Source: CAYFQV01 sp964654185 (GTDB lineage Bacteria > Spirochaetota > Spirochaetia > DSM-27196 > PWMO01). From it: a stretch of 26,739 nt of DNA. Location: assembly GCA_964654185.1 (NCBI GenBank), contig CAZZIE010000054.1, forward strand, positions 1-26,739, given 5' to 3'. Below, piece after piece: positions 7,476 to 15,560 of the stretch. Position 1 is the stretch's first letter, and every line of letters begins with the position of its first letter. A program made the translations under genes and the position numbers. The notes beneath the pieces are model-generated. The model saw nothing but the letters and a program-made list of their open reading frames with translations, searched no databases and had not been told where the DNA came from.

Positions 7476-7841
7476 TCACCGATACGCCTGCAGGGCGGCG
7501 GTCACCACGTCGCGAATCTCCGGATCCACCTTCTCGGCCGCCGCGGTGAACTGCTCCAGAACACGATTCTGCTCAAAGGCGCCGTCGGCGACGAGGACCG
7601 GTGTCATCTTTGCCGAGAAGGGGATCTCGCCGTCGTCCACCAGGTGGTGCTGATAGGTTCCACCTGGCTTCCAGGTGATACAGCGCTCCCGGGAGCGCTT
7701 GTCGTAGCAGAGCTGAAACCCTGTCAGGTTGCGGCAGCTTTCGTCCTCATACCAGACAATGAGGTCCATGTCTGCGTCGCTGAACCAGCGCCGAAATCCC
7801 TCTCCTTCGATCTGCCGCGCGCCTTCGATCTCACCCAGCAT
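7476..7841 (-). CDS. Small conserved-looking protein of unknown function
   Basis: 121-residue soluble protein with no signal peptide or membrane segment. The start is taken as the ATG at 7841 (MLGEIEGARQIEGEGFRRWF), which has GGAGGTG just upstream; a GTG two codons earlier overlaps that site and is less likely. The centre is rich in aromatic, Cys and His residues (DLIVWYEDESCRNLTGFQLC, then HHLVDDGE) and the C-terminal third is helical. It overlaps the end of the upstream helical ORF by 11 bp, so the two are probably co-translated. I do not recognise a characterised family. The 103 bp between it and the converging CoA-transferase gene contain no convincing terminator. Confidence 0.7.
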   Translation of the reverse strand: MLGEIEGARQIEGEGFRRWFSDADMDLIVWYEDESCRNLTGFQLCYDKRSRERCITWKPGGTYQHHLVDDGEIPFSAKMTPVLVADGAFEQNRVLEQFTAAAEKVDPEIRDVVTAALQAYR

Positions 7842-8139
7842 GGTCACCTCCGTTTCGACGTCGGACTAGATCATACAGCGCCTCGATGCCGTCGGCGAGC
7901 CCGGGAAAGAGCTCGGGCTCCTGCCGCGCCAGGTACAGGAGTCTGTCCGTGGTTTCGCGGAACACCTCTTCGTACTTCTGATAGGCGAACTTTCGGAGCG
8001 CCTTCAGGAGATTCTCGACCAGCCGCCGTCGGTCCCGGGGCTCCCAGGCATCTCTTTGCAGCGCGTCGGCAATGACGAGCACCTCCTCCTGTCTGGTGTG
8101 ACACGCCGTGTAGCCCAGGCTCTTCTCCAGTCGGTCTAG
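7831..8139 (-). pseudogene. Helical C-terminal domain, apparently detached from the upstream methyltransferase by a -1 frameshift
   Basis: Reading from base 8139 the frame gives LDRLEKSLGY and then a strongly helical, charged segment containing LLKALRKFAYQKYEEVFRET and ending RRRNGGDHAG. It has no well-placed start: a GTG at 8082 lies only two bases from an AGGAGG, and no ATG exists in frame upstream. The preceding gene ends SMSKTMRF-stop at 8136, and shifting back one base at that stop joins the two into MRFLDRLEKSLGY, a smooth amphipathic helix. The simplest reading is one original protein broken by an indel, a sequencing error, or ribosomal frameshifting. A separate gene with a weak GTG start is the alternative. 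Confidence 0.5.
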
Positions 8140-9776
8140 AACCGCATCGTCTTGCTCATCGAGACCTCCCTCTGCAATGACCGGGCGGTACCGTCTTCGA
8201 GCCGGAGGAAGAGGCCGCCGGCGGCGGCGTTGCTCGTATCTGTTTCTGTTTCTGCTTCTGCTCCGGTGTCCGTTTCCGCCGCGGCTGCGTGTGATCCTGC
8301 GGTGGCCGGAGTCGCGCCGCCGTCCGGGTCGGCAAGCTGCATGTGCCTCCCGTCGCTCTGAAACACCTCGGCGAGGCGCGCAGGGTTGTGGGGCCGGTCG
8401 AGAAGCGCTTCGAGACGGCGCCGGCGAAGAAAGCGTTGAACCTCCTGACGGTCTCGTGGGTGGGACCGCTCGTGCCGGGTGACCACGACGAGGAACTCCG
8501 TGTTCCGGGTGTGCCGATGGAGACTCTGCTTTCCGCCGCGGTACTTCACGTAGTCCCTTCCGAACATGCGGACCCGGCCGTGCCCCTCGAGCAGGTCGAG
8601 GAGCGCCTCGAGCGGCACGATCCCCTCGGTGTTGTAGCTGAGCACCAGATGGCGTCCGTCGGCGCGGTCCAAAAGTGCCTCAAAGGCCTTCAATGCATGT
8701 GCCCGGTAGCAGAAGTCGGAGCGCGTTCTCCGCCAGTCGGGACGAATCCCCGCCTTTTCGGCAAGGCGCCCGTCGGGGCCCCGCACATCCGGGACCGGGG
8801 GCCGATCCCACCGGGCAATCGTGTTGAGCATGAAGTAGTTGCTCCCGTACTGATGGGAGTTGTAGGGAGGATCGAGATAGATGATGTCACCGCTGTGCCG
8901 CGCGAGGAAGTCCGAGGCGTCCATTGCGCGAACCGTCGCCCTGCCGGCGGCTCCGTCGACGAGCTCGGGCATTTCGAGCTCCATCCGACCGAGAATCCGT
9001 CCCAGGGCGTCGCGACTGTGCCCGCCGAAACCCCGGTGGTACGCCTTGAAGACGCCGGAGGTGTTGGCGTGGGTGGCGGCCTCCACCAGGAGCAGCGCAA
9101 TGAGGAGCGTCTTCTCCGCAGCCCGCACGGGGTCATGCGATTCGCCGCCGGCACTGTGTAATCCGGCCGTGCAGCCTTCCGGACCGGTCGCGGCCGCAAG
9201 CCCGTCGGCATCGATCTCAGGATAGAGATCTTCAATTCGTTGTCGCACCCGGTCGATGAACAGGGCGTTCTCCCGGGTGTAGAAGAGGCGCTCCCACCGG
9301 TAATCGGCGCTCTCGGTTGAAGCCGGCGCGTAGTGGGCACTGATGTAGGGGGACGGCAACGCGTCGTCCCGGTCGTAGAGTGCGTTAAGCTCCGCGAGGA
9401 GCGAGGTCACACCGCCGTGGCGTTGAAACAGCGTCGGCAGGTCGCGCCGATCAATGCCCAGGAAGGCGGCGTTCAGGATGTAGCTGTACAGCTCCCAGTC
9501 GTTCGCGGCGACGTGAAAGCCCATGAGCCTGGCGAGGCGGGAGACGGCACCGCTTCCGGCAAAGGGGTCCACGAAACGTGGCCGGGAGCCGTGCGCAGCA
9601 GGGCTCGACAATTCGGCAAAGACCCTGCCGAAGAAGGGCAGCAGCCTGCGCTTGTTACCGAGGTAGGCGATGAGCTGGCGCTTCAGATAGGGGTGGTATT
9701 CGGATGGCTGCTCAAGCTGTTCCTGTCGGTGTGTCGCGTTGCTCAAGGGTGCATGCACTGCTACTATCCGTCCCAT
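8136..9776 (-). CDS. D12-class (Dam-like) N6-adenine DNA methyltransferase with long C-terminal tail
   Basis: About 546 residues if started at the ATG at 9776. AdoMet-binding motif DPFAGSG is at about 70-76 and catalytic DPPY at 302-305 (YLDPPYNSHQYGSNYF), in the FxGxG-then-DPPY order of D12/alpha-type adenine methylases. QLIAYLGNKRRLLPF near 34-48 is the conserved N-terminal signature. Beyond the catalytic part lies a variable, low-complexity Glu/Thr/Asp/Ala linker encoded by 6-bp repeats, then LRLEDGTARSLQREVSMSKTMRF and a stop. No restriction endonuclease is adjacent, so an orphan methylase role in regulation or repair is possible. The start is uncertain: no Shine-Dalgarno is seen, and GTG (9758) and TTG (9746) are alternatives before the conserved domain. 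Confidence 0.85.
   Translation of the reverse strand: MGRIVAVHAPLSNATHRQEQLEQPSEYHPYLKRQLIAYLGNKRRLLPFFGRVFAELSSPAAHGSRPRFVDPFAGSGAVSRLARLMGFHVAANDWELYSYILNAAFLGIDRRDLPTLFQRHGGVTSLLAELNALYDRDDALPSPYISAHYAPASTESADYRWERLFYTRENALFIDRVRQRIEDLYPEIDADGLAAATGPEGCTAGLHSAGGESHDPVRAAEKTLLIALLLVEAATHANTSGVFKAYHRGFGGHSRDALGRILGRMELEMPELVDGAAGRATVRAMDASDFLARHSGDIIYLDPPYNSHQYGSNYFMLNTIARWDRPPVPDVRGPDGRLAEKAGIRPDWRRTRSDFCYRAHALKAFEALLDRADGRHLVLSYNTEGIVPLEALLDLLEGHGRVRMFGRDYVKYRGGKQSLHRHTRNTEFLVVVTRHERSHPRDRQEVQRFLRRRRLEALLDRPHNPARLAEVFQSDGRHMQLADPDGGATPATAGSHAAAAETDTGAEAETETDTSNAAAGGLFLRLEDGTARSLQREVSMSKTMRF
8240..8275. repeat. Hexanucleotide repeats inside the methyltransferase tail
   Basis: Six degenerate 6-bp units starting CTGTTT, CTGTTT, CTGCTT, CTGCTC, CGGTGT, CCGTTT encode the alternating acidic/Thr/Ala linker (ETDTGAEAETET). 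Changes in copy number would keep the frame but alter linker length. They lie about 100 bp from the suspected frameshift. Confidence 0.65.
9739..9767 (+). promoter_or_regulatory. Promoter for the murE-like gene, implying a leaderless transcript
   Basis: TTGCTC (9739-9744), a 17-bp spacer and TACTAT (9762-9767) match sigma70 elements well. The start codon ATG begins at 9775, eight bases after the -10 element, where transcription itself would start, and no Shine-Dalgarno precedes it. The promoter lies within the first codons of the divergent methyltransferase gene. Confidence 0.55.
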
Positions 9777-11493
9777 GCCAGAAGTATCACTACAGTCGCT
9801 CCTGCACAAGGCAGGCGTTGACGGTACCATCCGAGAAGATACCCTCGTCTCCAACATTGTATATGATTCCAGGCAGTGTCGTCCCGGCGACCTCTTCGTC
9901 GCGCTCCCGGGCTTCCATACCGACGGACATCGCTACATTCCTCAGGCCGTGCGCGCCGGGGCGCGCGCCGTCGTCCATGAGCACCCCTTCGATCCCGCGT
10001 GGGCGGCCGCCGGTGGCGGGGCCGCGGCCCCGGGCGGCGCGCGCAGGGATGCGGCGGATGAGCGCACCCGCGGCGTGGCCAAGGACGGCGTGGCCAAGGA
10101 CGCCGTGACCACGGACGGCGCCGCCGTGACCGCCGGCGCCGCGCCGATATTCCTTCGGGTGTCCGACGCCCGGCGCGCCCTTTCTGCCCTGGCGGATGCG
10201 TTCTACGGCCACCCCTCCCGAGAGCTCTGCGTCGTCGGCGTAACCGGCACCGACGGGAAGAGCACGACGGTGTGGTTCGCGTACCAGCTCCTTCGGGGCC
10301 TCGGCGTACCGGCGGGCTTCATCTCGACGGTCGCCCTCGAAACCACCGGCACGGTGATTGACAACCCCTGGCGCCAGTCCACGCCGGAGGCTCCCGAGAT
10401 TCACCGCAGCCTGAGGGAGATGGCGGATGCGGGAAAGCGCGTTGCCGTCGTGGAGGCGACCTCCCACGGCCTCTCGGAGAAGACGTGCCGCCTTGCGGAT
10501 GTGGCCTTCGACGTCGCGGTCTTCACGAACCTGAGTCACGAGCATCTGGAGTTCCACGGCAGCTATGAGCAGTACCGAAGCGACAAGGGAAACCTCTTCC
10601 GCAGTCTGAGCCGGTCGGTGGCTGCGACCGGCACGTCCGGGCCCGCCGCGGTAATCAACGGCGACGACGGCGAGTCGGAGTACTACGCTTCCCTTGCCGG
10701 GCAGGCCGGTGTCACCCGGGTCCTGCACTACTCCATAGGTGCGACCGGTGCCGATGTCTCGGCTTTTCTGTCCGAGATGAGTCCCGTCTCGACGACTGTC
10801 CTGGTTGACGTGGCGGCAGGGGGTGTCGCCGGCCGTGATGGCGGGAGTACCCGCCGGAGGGCCACCCTGCCCCTCCCGGGATGGTTCAACGTCTCCAACG
10901 CGCTGGCGGCGGTGCTGGCCGTCTCGGAGTCAACGGGGATCCCGGTGGAGGAGGTGCTCGGAAAGGTGGGAACGCTGACCGCCGTGAGCGGGCGCCTGGA
11001 GCCGATCGAGTCGAGCGCTCCCTTCTCCGTCGTGGTGGACTACGCCCACACTCCGGGCTCATTTGAAAAGGTGCTCCCGCACTTCCGTGAGACCACGACG
11101 GGCCGCCTCATTGCGGTTTTCGGCTCGGCGGGTGAGCGAGATGTCGACAAGCGTTCCCGACAGGGGGAGGTGGCCGGACACCACTGTGAGGTCATCGTTC
11201 TCACCGACGAAGACCCGCGGGGTGAGGACAGTTCCGTGATCATCGACACAATTGCCTCCGGCGCTGAGACCGCGCGAAATGAGGTGACCGGAGAGCCTCC
11301 GGAGATTCACCGCGTCCCGGACCGGCGGCAGGCGATCCGCCGCGCCTTCGAGGTGGCAAAGACCGGAGACACGGTCGTGCTGCTGGGAAAGGGGCACGAG
11401 AAGTCGATCATCTACCGGGACGGCGCAGTCCCCTGGGACGAGGCGAAGGTGGCGCGGGAAGTGCTCGCGGATATGGGGTACACCCCGGCGTAG
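9775..11493 (+). CDS. murE: UDP-N-acetylmuramoyl-tripeptide synthetase (MurE family Mur ligase)
   Basis: 572-residue cytoplasmic ATP-dependent ligase adding the third (diamino) residue of the peptidoglycan stem peptide. The N-terminal domain has DSRQCRPGDLFVALPG (residues 31-46). The ATP loop is TGTDGKSTT at 157-165, and the C-terminus has GKGHEKSIIYRDG, as expected for MurE. The specificity position is DEDPR at 478-482, where meso-DAP enzymes have DNPR; Asp there fits an L-lysine or L-ornithine enzyme, and ornithine is known in spirochaete walls. An insert of about 50 residues (75-124), rich in Gly/Ala and with GVAKD repeats, interrupts the N-terminal domain. The start is the ATG at 9775, just after a promoter. 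Confidence 0.9.
   Translation: MPEVSLQSLLHKAGVDGTIREDTLVSNIVYDSRQCRPGDLFVALPGFHTDGHRYIPQAVRAGARAVVHEHPFDPAWAAAGGGAAAPGGARRDAADERTRGVAKDGVAKDAVTTDGAAVTAGAAPIFLRVSDARRALSALADAFYGHPSRELCVVGVTGTDGKSTTVWFAYQLLRGLGVPAGFISTVALETTGTVIDNPWRQSTPEAPEIHRSLREMADAGKRVAVVEATSHGLSEKTCRLADVAFDVAVFTNLSHEHLEFHGSYEQYRSDKGNLFRSLSRSVAATGTSGPAAVINGDDGESEYYASLAGQAGVTRVLHYSIGATGADVSAFLSEMSPVSTTVLVDVAAGGVAGRDGGSTRRRATLPLPGWFNVSNALAAVLAVSESTGIPVEEVLGKVGTLTAVSGRLEPIESSAPFSVVVDYAHTPGSFEKVLPHFRETTTGRLIAVFGSAGERDVDKRSRQGEVAGHHCEVIVLTDEDPRGEDSSVIIDTIASGAETARNEVTGEPPEIHRVPDRRQAIRRAFEVAKTGDTVVLLGKGHEKSIIYRDGAVPWDEAKVAREVLADMGYTPA
10072..10116. repeat. 15-bp tandem repeat within the murE insert
   Basis: Two identical units GGCGTGGCCAAGGAC (10072-10086 and 10087-10101) are followed by a diverged third, GCCGTGACCACGGAC. 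They encode GVAKD-GVAKD-AVTTD in a segment that MurE proteins normally lack, so slippage appears to have lengthened the gene in frame. Confidence 0.75.
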
Positions 11494-11500
11494 GGCGGAC

Positions 11501-12010
11501 CTACCAGTGCTCGTAGGAGACGACGCGGTCGAAGGTGTTTCGCTCAGGGTGTTCCGGCGACTCTGCGGGATGACCGACCAGGAGGAGCATGACCACGCGC
11601 ATTGCGTAGGGTATGGTGAGGAGAGACTTCACCTCCTGCTCCTTGAAGGTGGTGATAGGACAGCTGCCGAGACCTTCGTGCTCAGCCTGGACCATCATGA
11701 AGGCGCCGGCAATGCCGAGATCTACCGGATAGGAGAGCAGTCCGTTGGGCATCTTGTACTCAACGTTGGTGGTGCAGATGGCAATGATGACGGGCGCCTT
11801 GCCGACGTACTCCTGTCCGAAGCACGCTTCCTGTAACTGATTTCGGAGGTCGGCACCCGTCGCGACTATGAAGCGCCAGGCCTGACGGTTCTTCGCCGAA
11901 GGCGCCAGCCTACCGGCGTTGAGCACGCTGTTCAATTGCTCCTGAGAAACCGGCTCTTCGGTGAAGTCGCGAATGCTTACACGGTTTTCGATCTCCGGCA
12001 TCAGCGCCAT
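11501..12010 (-). CDS. Nitroreductase family FMN-dependent oxidoreductase
   Basis: 169-residue flavoenzyme of the small nitroreductase group. The N-terminus has the RVSIRDF motif (compare RRSxRxF) that binds the FMN phosphate, then LNAGRLAPSAKNRQAWRF, and the FMN/dimer-contact segment VDLGIAGAFMMVQAEHEGLGSC. It is probably a cytoplasmic homodimer reducing quinones, nitro compounds or other acceptors with NAD(P)H; the natural substrate cannot be told. The start ATG at 12010 follows GGAGGGG closely; a second ATG at 12001 is possible. It converges on murE with only 7 bp between the stop codons, leaving no room for a separate terminator. Confidence 0.9.
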   Translation of the reverse strand: MALMPEIENRVSIRDFTEEPVSQEQLNSVLNAGRLAPSAKNRQAWRFIVATGADLRNQLQEACFGQEYVGKAPVIIAICTTNVEYKMPNGLLSYPVDLGIAGAFMMVQAEHEGLGSCPITTFKEQEVKSLLTIPYAMRVVMLLLVGHPAESPEHPERNTFDRVVSYEHW

Positions 12011-12026
12011 GCGCCCCTCCGTCAGC

Positions 12027-12056
12027 TTGACTAACCTCTCGACTCATACCTATTCT
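12027..12056 (+). promoter_or_regulatory. Promoter for the M28-like membrane protein, near-leaderless
   Basis: TTGACT (12027-12032) and TATTCT (12051-12056) are separated by 18 bp. The ATG at 12066 begins nine bases after the -10 element, leaving a leader of only about 2-4 nt, and the intervening GCTTGCCAC has no Shine-Dalgarno. Confidence 0.6.
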
Positions 12057-12065
12057 GCTTGCCAC

Positions 12066-14270
12066 ATGAAGAGCTGGATGCTCGCCCTTCTCATTGGTGC
12101 AGTGGCCTCAACTGTTAGTCTTTCACAGACGCCATCACAGTGCAAGGAAATTGGGGTCGATATCACCGCGCTGCAGACGTTCTATCCCCGTCTGGAAGGC
12201 TCCGCCGGTGAATCGGAAGCGCAGTCCTATATCGAGGAGCGCCTCGTGCAAGCCGGTCTGGAACCTCGCCGCCTGGCGATCGGCCCGGAAGTTGCAGGCC
12301 ACTCGTTCTCGGAGAGCATCACTGCGACCATTCCCGGTTCAACCGAGGATACACTCCTTCTTATCGCGCCGCTCAACCACCCGAACCAGGCTCAACCCGG
12401 AGAAGACGGCAGCGCTGCGATCGCCACGCTGCTGCGCCTCGCCCGCATATACGGCGAGTCGACCCCGCCCGTGACGATCCGCCTGGCCTTCGTCGGCGCG
12501 GACCACGATGATCGCGCCCTGGGATCGCGCTCCCTGATCGAGCGCGTGGGGACCGAGCCAACCGCGGCGGCCATCTACCTCGCGCCGCGGAGTGCGAGCG
12601 GATCCTTTTCACTTCGCACGGCGGCGAGGGATGAGGTTGCCCCGCGCTGGCTCGTTCAGGGGCTTTCGCAGGCGCTCCGGAACAATGAGGTTCCCCACTC
12701 GCTCTCGCTGACGCGTGCCCAGGCGGCACGGGCGCGCCGCGCCGGGGAAGAGACACCGATCGCGGAGTACATGGCCGCCGGCATTCCGGCAGTCGCCGTG
12801 ACCGACGGGACGGACTCCCGGGAGCGCTCGGAACCCCGGGGAGACATGCCGGCAGACATGTCGTGTCGCGTCTCTTCCGCTGTCGCGGACTTCATTGAGG
12901 AGCACCAGGGAGGGCTTCGGTCGACCTGGGATCGACACTACGTGTTCTACGCTGGATCGGCGAATCCCGTGTTCCTCGGCGAGACCGCATACGTGCTTAT
13001 CCTCATTGCCGTGATCCTGGGTGTCCTCCTCTACGGGCTCCTCTTTCGTGGTCGGCTCTCCCGGTACATGCAGACGTTCGGACGCAACTTCCTCAATCTG
13101 CCCGTCGTCTTCCTTGTGATCTTCGGCGCTCTGGCCCTGTCGGGAGCGCTTCTGAACCGCGTCGTTGCGCTTCGGGACTTTCCGACCCTCTGGGAGTACT
13201 ACCCGAGCATCTTCTTCCTGGCGAAGATGCTCCTGGCGGCAGGGATCTATCTCGTACTGCACCGGCTGTTTCTCAGCGGTACCCTTTCCAAGAACGGGAG
13301 CTACTACTCCGCGTCCGCCCTTGCCGCACTCTTCGTCGGGATCATTGTGCTTGCGGTCATTGACGTCTCCATTACACCGTACTTCCTCTGGGCGTTCGTC
13401 TTCGCCTTCTTCTTCTCGATCGTCAGGAACCGCATCCTGAAGGTCATCACCTGCCTGCTCTCAGCGATCTGGCTGGTGCAGTTCACCGCCGAGGTCTTCC
13501 AGGCTCCCCTGCTCTCGGTTGCCGAGAGCCTGGTCACCTCCACCTCCGTTGAGAATCTCCTCATCGCCGTGGTCCTTCTCCCCTTCGTACTCATGTTGAT
13601 CCGAATCGACTTCCTATTCCGCAAGGGCCCTATAACCGGTCGCGGCTTCGTCGGCGTTGCTCTGCTGGTCGTGCTCGGACTCGGCGGCCTGGGTGGTGTC
13701 GGCTACCTCACCTTCGCGTGGCCCTTCCATTCGGACAACCCGCAACCTGTGCGCATGATCGAGACGATCGATCAGGGGGAGGGATCCCATCGCCTCGTCT
13801 TCGAGAGCGAAGCGAGTCTCGGCACCTTTGATGTCACCTTCGGTGAGGAAGTTCTGGCAGTCCAGACGGATGCCCGGCGCTTTGCCGTCCAGATCGAGGA
13901 CACTCCCGAGCTGGTGAGCCTTTCACAGACGCAGTCACAGTTTCTGAATCGCAGTCGAAGACGACTAATCATTGAACCCGCCTTCCCGCTCTCGGAGGTG
14001 GACGTTGCACTTCAGGCTGCAGAAGACATCATCATTCTGGACGCGAACTTCCCCGTCGGCCCGACGGAATCGGCCCAGGTGGTGCGCTTCCAGATCGGAC
14101 CTTCTCCTCCGGTACCATTGGAGGTCGACTACACGGTGCCGCTGGACCTGGACGCAACCGTCCAGTTCAAGGGGAGCGCCCGACGCCTCTCCCGTCCCGT
14201 GAGTGTACAAGCCGATGCAATCGAGATAATCCCGCTCCTCACCATCACCCGAACTCTGGACGAGTCGTGA
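12066..14270 (+). CDS. Membrane protein with extracytoplasmic M28-like (possibly inactive) peptidase domain
   Basis: 734 residues. A signal/anchor segment (MKSWMLALLIGAVASTVSLS) opens the protein. Residues 30-280 resemble an M28 aminopeptidase domain: LLLIAPLNHPNQAQPGEDGS corresponds to the HxD...GAxDN region, and IRLAFVGADHDDRALGSRSL to the usual FxxxxAEExGLxGS. Around residues 300-580 there are about eight membrane helices, then a beta-rich C-terminal domain. The layout is that of membrane M28 (ERMP1/FXNA-like) proteins. The metal and catalytic positions are altered: the Glu-Glu pair becomes Asp-His, and the second ligand is in GEDGS. Hydrolytic activity is therefore doubtful. The start was chosen at the signal peptide; a frame open 35 codons further up lacks initiation signals. 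dinB follows with a 4-bp overlap. Confidence 0.8.
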   Translation: MKSWMLALLIGAVASTVSLSQTPSQCKEIGVDITALQTFYPRLEGSAGESEAQSYIEERLVQAGLEPRRLAIGPEVAGHSFSESITATIPGSTEDTLLLIAPLNHPNQAQPGEDGSAAIATLLRLARIYGESTPPVTIRLAFVGADHDDRALGSRSLIERVGTEPTAAAIYLAPRSASGSFSLRTAARDEVAPRWLVQGLSQALRNNEVPHSLSLTRAQAARARRAGEETPIAEYMAAGIPAVAVTDGTDSRERSEPRGDMPADMSCRVSSAVADFIEEHQGGLRSTWDRHYVFYAGSANPVFLGETAYVLILIAVILGVLLYGLLFRGRLSRYMQTFGRNFLNLPVVFLVIFGALALSGALLNRVVALRDFPTLWEYYPSIFFLAKMLLAAGIYLVLHRLFLSGTLSKNGSYYSASALAALFVGIIVLAVIDVSITPYFLWAFVFAFFFSIVRNRILKVITCLLSAIWLVQFTAEVFQAPLLSVAESLVTSTSVENLLIAVVLLPFVLMLIRIDFLFRKGPITGRGFVGVALLVVLGLGGLGGVGYLTFAWPFHSDNPQPVRMIETIDQGEGSHRLVFESEASLGTFDVTFGEEVLAVQTDARRFAVQIEDTPELVSLSQTQSQFLNRSRRRLIIEPAFPLSEVDVALQAAEDIIILDANFPVGPTESAQVVRFQIGPSPPVPLEVDYTVPLDLDATVQFKGSARRLSRPVSVQADAIEIIPLLTITRTLDES

Positions 14271-15481
14271 CGGCGGCGCGGCTCTTCTTCCACGTCGATC
14301 TGGATGCCTTCTACGCCTCGGTGGAGCAACTCGACCACCCGGAGTATCGGGGGAAGCCGGTAGTGGTCGGGGCCCAACCGGGAAGTCGCGGCGTAGTCTC
14401 CGCCTGCTCCTACGAGGCGAGACGCTTCGGGATTCACTCGGCCATGCCGATCTCGGAAGCGTACCGGCGCTGTTCCCACGCAGCTTTCCTCCCTGTGCGC
14501 ATGACTCGCTACCACGAGATGTCCCGGGTGGTCATGGCCATCCTCGGTCGCTTCACCCCGGCGATCCAGCAGATCTCCGTGGACGAGGCGTTCCTGGACA
14601 TGACCGGCACCCGGCGGATCTTCGGCGAACCTCATGAAGCGGCGCGATCGATCAAGAGCGCAGTCAGGGACGAAACCGGCCTGGCCATCACCGTCGGCGG
14701 CGGAAGCAGCCGCTACGTGGCGAAGCTGGCAAGCGCCTACGACAAGCCCGACGGATGCCACATCGTTCCCCATGGAGGCGAGGAGGACTTCGTCGCGAAA
14801 CTCGCCCTCGACGATCTCTGGGGGCTCGGAAAGAAGAGCCTCGCCCGCATGAAAGCCTTCGGCGTAACCACTGTTGCCGCCCTCCGGGAGCTCTCGAAAC
14901 CCGAGCTTCGGGGCTACTTCGGAGAAGCCTCCGGCGAATACCTCTACCGCGCGGCCCGCGGCATGGACCCGGGGATCTTCGCGGGACAGACCAAGTCCCA
15001 CTCGGTCTCCGCCGAACGAACGTTTCAGAGTGACCTGAACAATGTCGAAGCGATCTCGTCACAGCTGCTCGCGCTGGCGCACGAAGTGATGTTCCGCGTG
15101 ATGGGCGAAGCTGCAGAGGGCAGGACGGTGCAGGTAAAGTTCCGTACCGAGAGCTTCGACACCTACACGGTCCGGCGCACCCTGGCGCATCCGATCGCCT
15201 CAGGTGAGGAGCTCTATCAGATTGCGAGAGAACTTCTGTTCGACCGGTGGGATGGAGAGACGAGGCTCCGGCTGCTGGGGGTGGGCGTCGCCGGCGTCGA
15301 GCCGGAAGGAAGCTCTTCTCAGGGAGATCTCTTCGGCTCCGATCAGAACGATCGGCAGCGGGAAGTGGAGAAGGCGGTGTTGAAGTTGAAACAGAAGTTC
15401 AAGGGAACGCGGATCGAGAAGGCGCGATTTCTCGGCGACACCGGCAATGACCCCGGCCCCGACTCGGCCCCGGACGCCTGA
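14267..15481 (+). CDS. dinB: DNA polymerase IV (Y-family translesion polymerase)
   Basis: 404-residue low-fidelity polymerase that copies past DNA lesions. Metal-binding carboxylates are visible in HVDLDAFYASVE (Asp11 and Asp13) and SVDEAFLD (104-111, Asp106-Glu107). The palm/fingers signature SACSYEARRFGIHSAMP and the helix-hairpin-helix LWGLGKKSLARMKAFG also fit. A beta-clamp-binding motif QGDLF occurs at 352-356, compare QLxLF. The GTG start overlaps the stop of the M28-like gene (GTGA), so it is translationally coupled to it. No LexA-type box is evident immediately upstream. Confidence 0.96.
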   Translation: MTAARLFFHVDLDAFYASVEQLDHPEYRGKPVVVGAQPGSRGVVSACSYEARRFGIHSAMPISEAYRRCSHAAFLPVRMTRYHEMSRVVMAILGRFTPAIQQISVDEAFLDMTGTRRIFGEPHEAARSIKSAVRDETGLAITVGGGSSRYVAKLASAYDKPDGCHIVPHGGEEDFVAKLALDDLWGLGKKSLARMKAFGVTTVAALRELSKPELRGYFGEASGEYLYRAARGMDPGIFAGQTKSHSVSAERTFQSDLNNVEAISSQLLALAHEVMFRVMGEAAEGRTVQVKFRTESFDTYTVRRTLAHPIASGEELYQIARELLFDRWDGETRLRLLGVGVAGVEPEGSSSQGDLFGSDQNDRQREVEKAVLKLKQKFKGTRIEKARFLGDTGNDPGPDSAPDA

Positions 15482-15516
15482 CGTACAATACGCACTGCGG
15501 CGTCGACGGGGCCGTT

Positions 15517-15549
15517 CTCGGCGCCCGCGAGTCTTTCGCGGCGTCCGAG
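15517..15549. terminator. Hairpin between converging dinB and TPR genes, likely bidirectional terminator
   Basis: CTCGG/CCGAG outer arms and CCGCGA/TCGCGG inner arms are separated by a 3x3 internal loop and closed by GTCTT. It occupies the 79-bp gap between two genes that end facing each other. There is no long T-run on either strand, so the assignment rests on symmetry and position. Confidence 0.5.
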
Positions 15550-15560
15550 GATGGAAGGGC

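Noticed and set aside
12121..13940. A 20-bp near-identical sequence at 12121-12140 and 13921-13940, exactly 1800 bp apart in the M28-like gene
   Set aside because: Both encode LSQTxSQ in the same frame; 18 of 20 bases match, but there is no flanking similarity, so chance or shared codon use is likelier than duplication.
14129..15001. Open frame of 290 codons antisense to dinB
   Set aside because: dinB is unambiguous on the other strand and the antisense product shows no family features.
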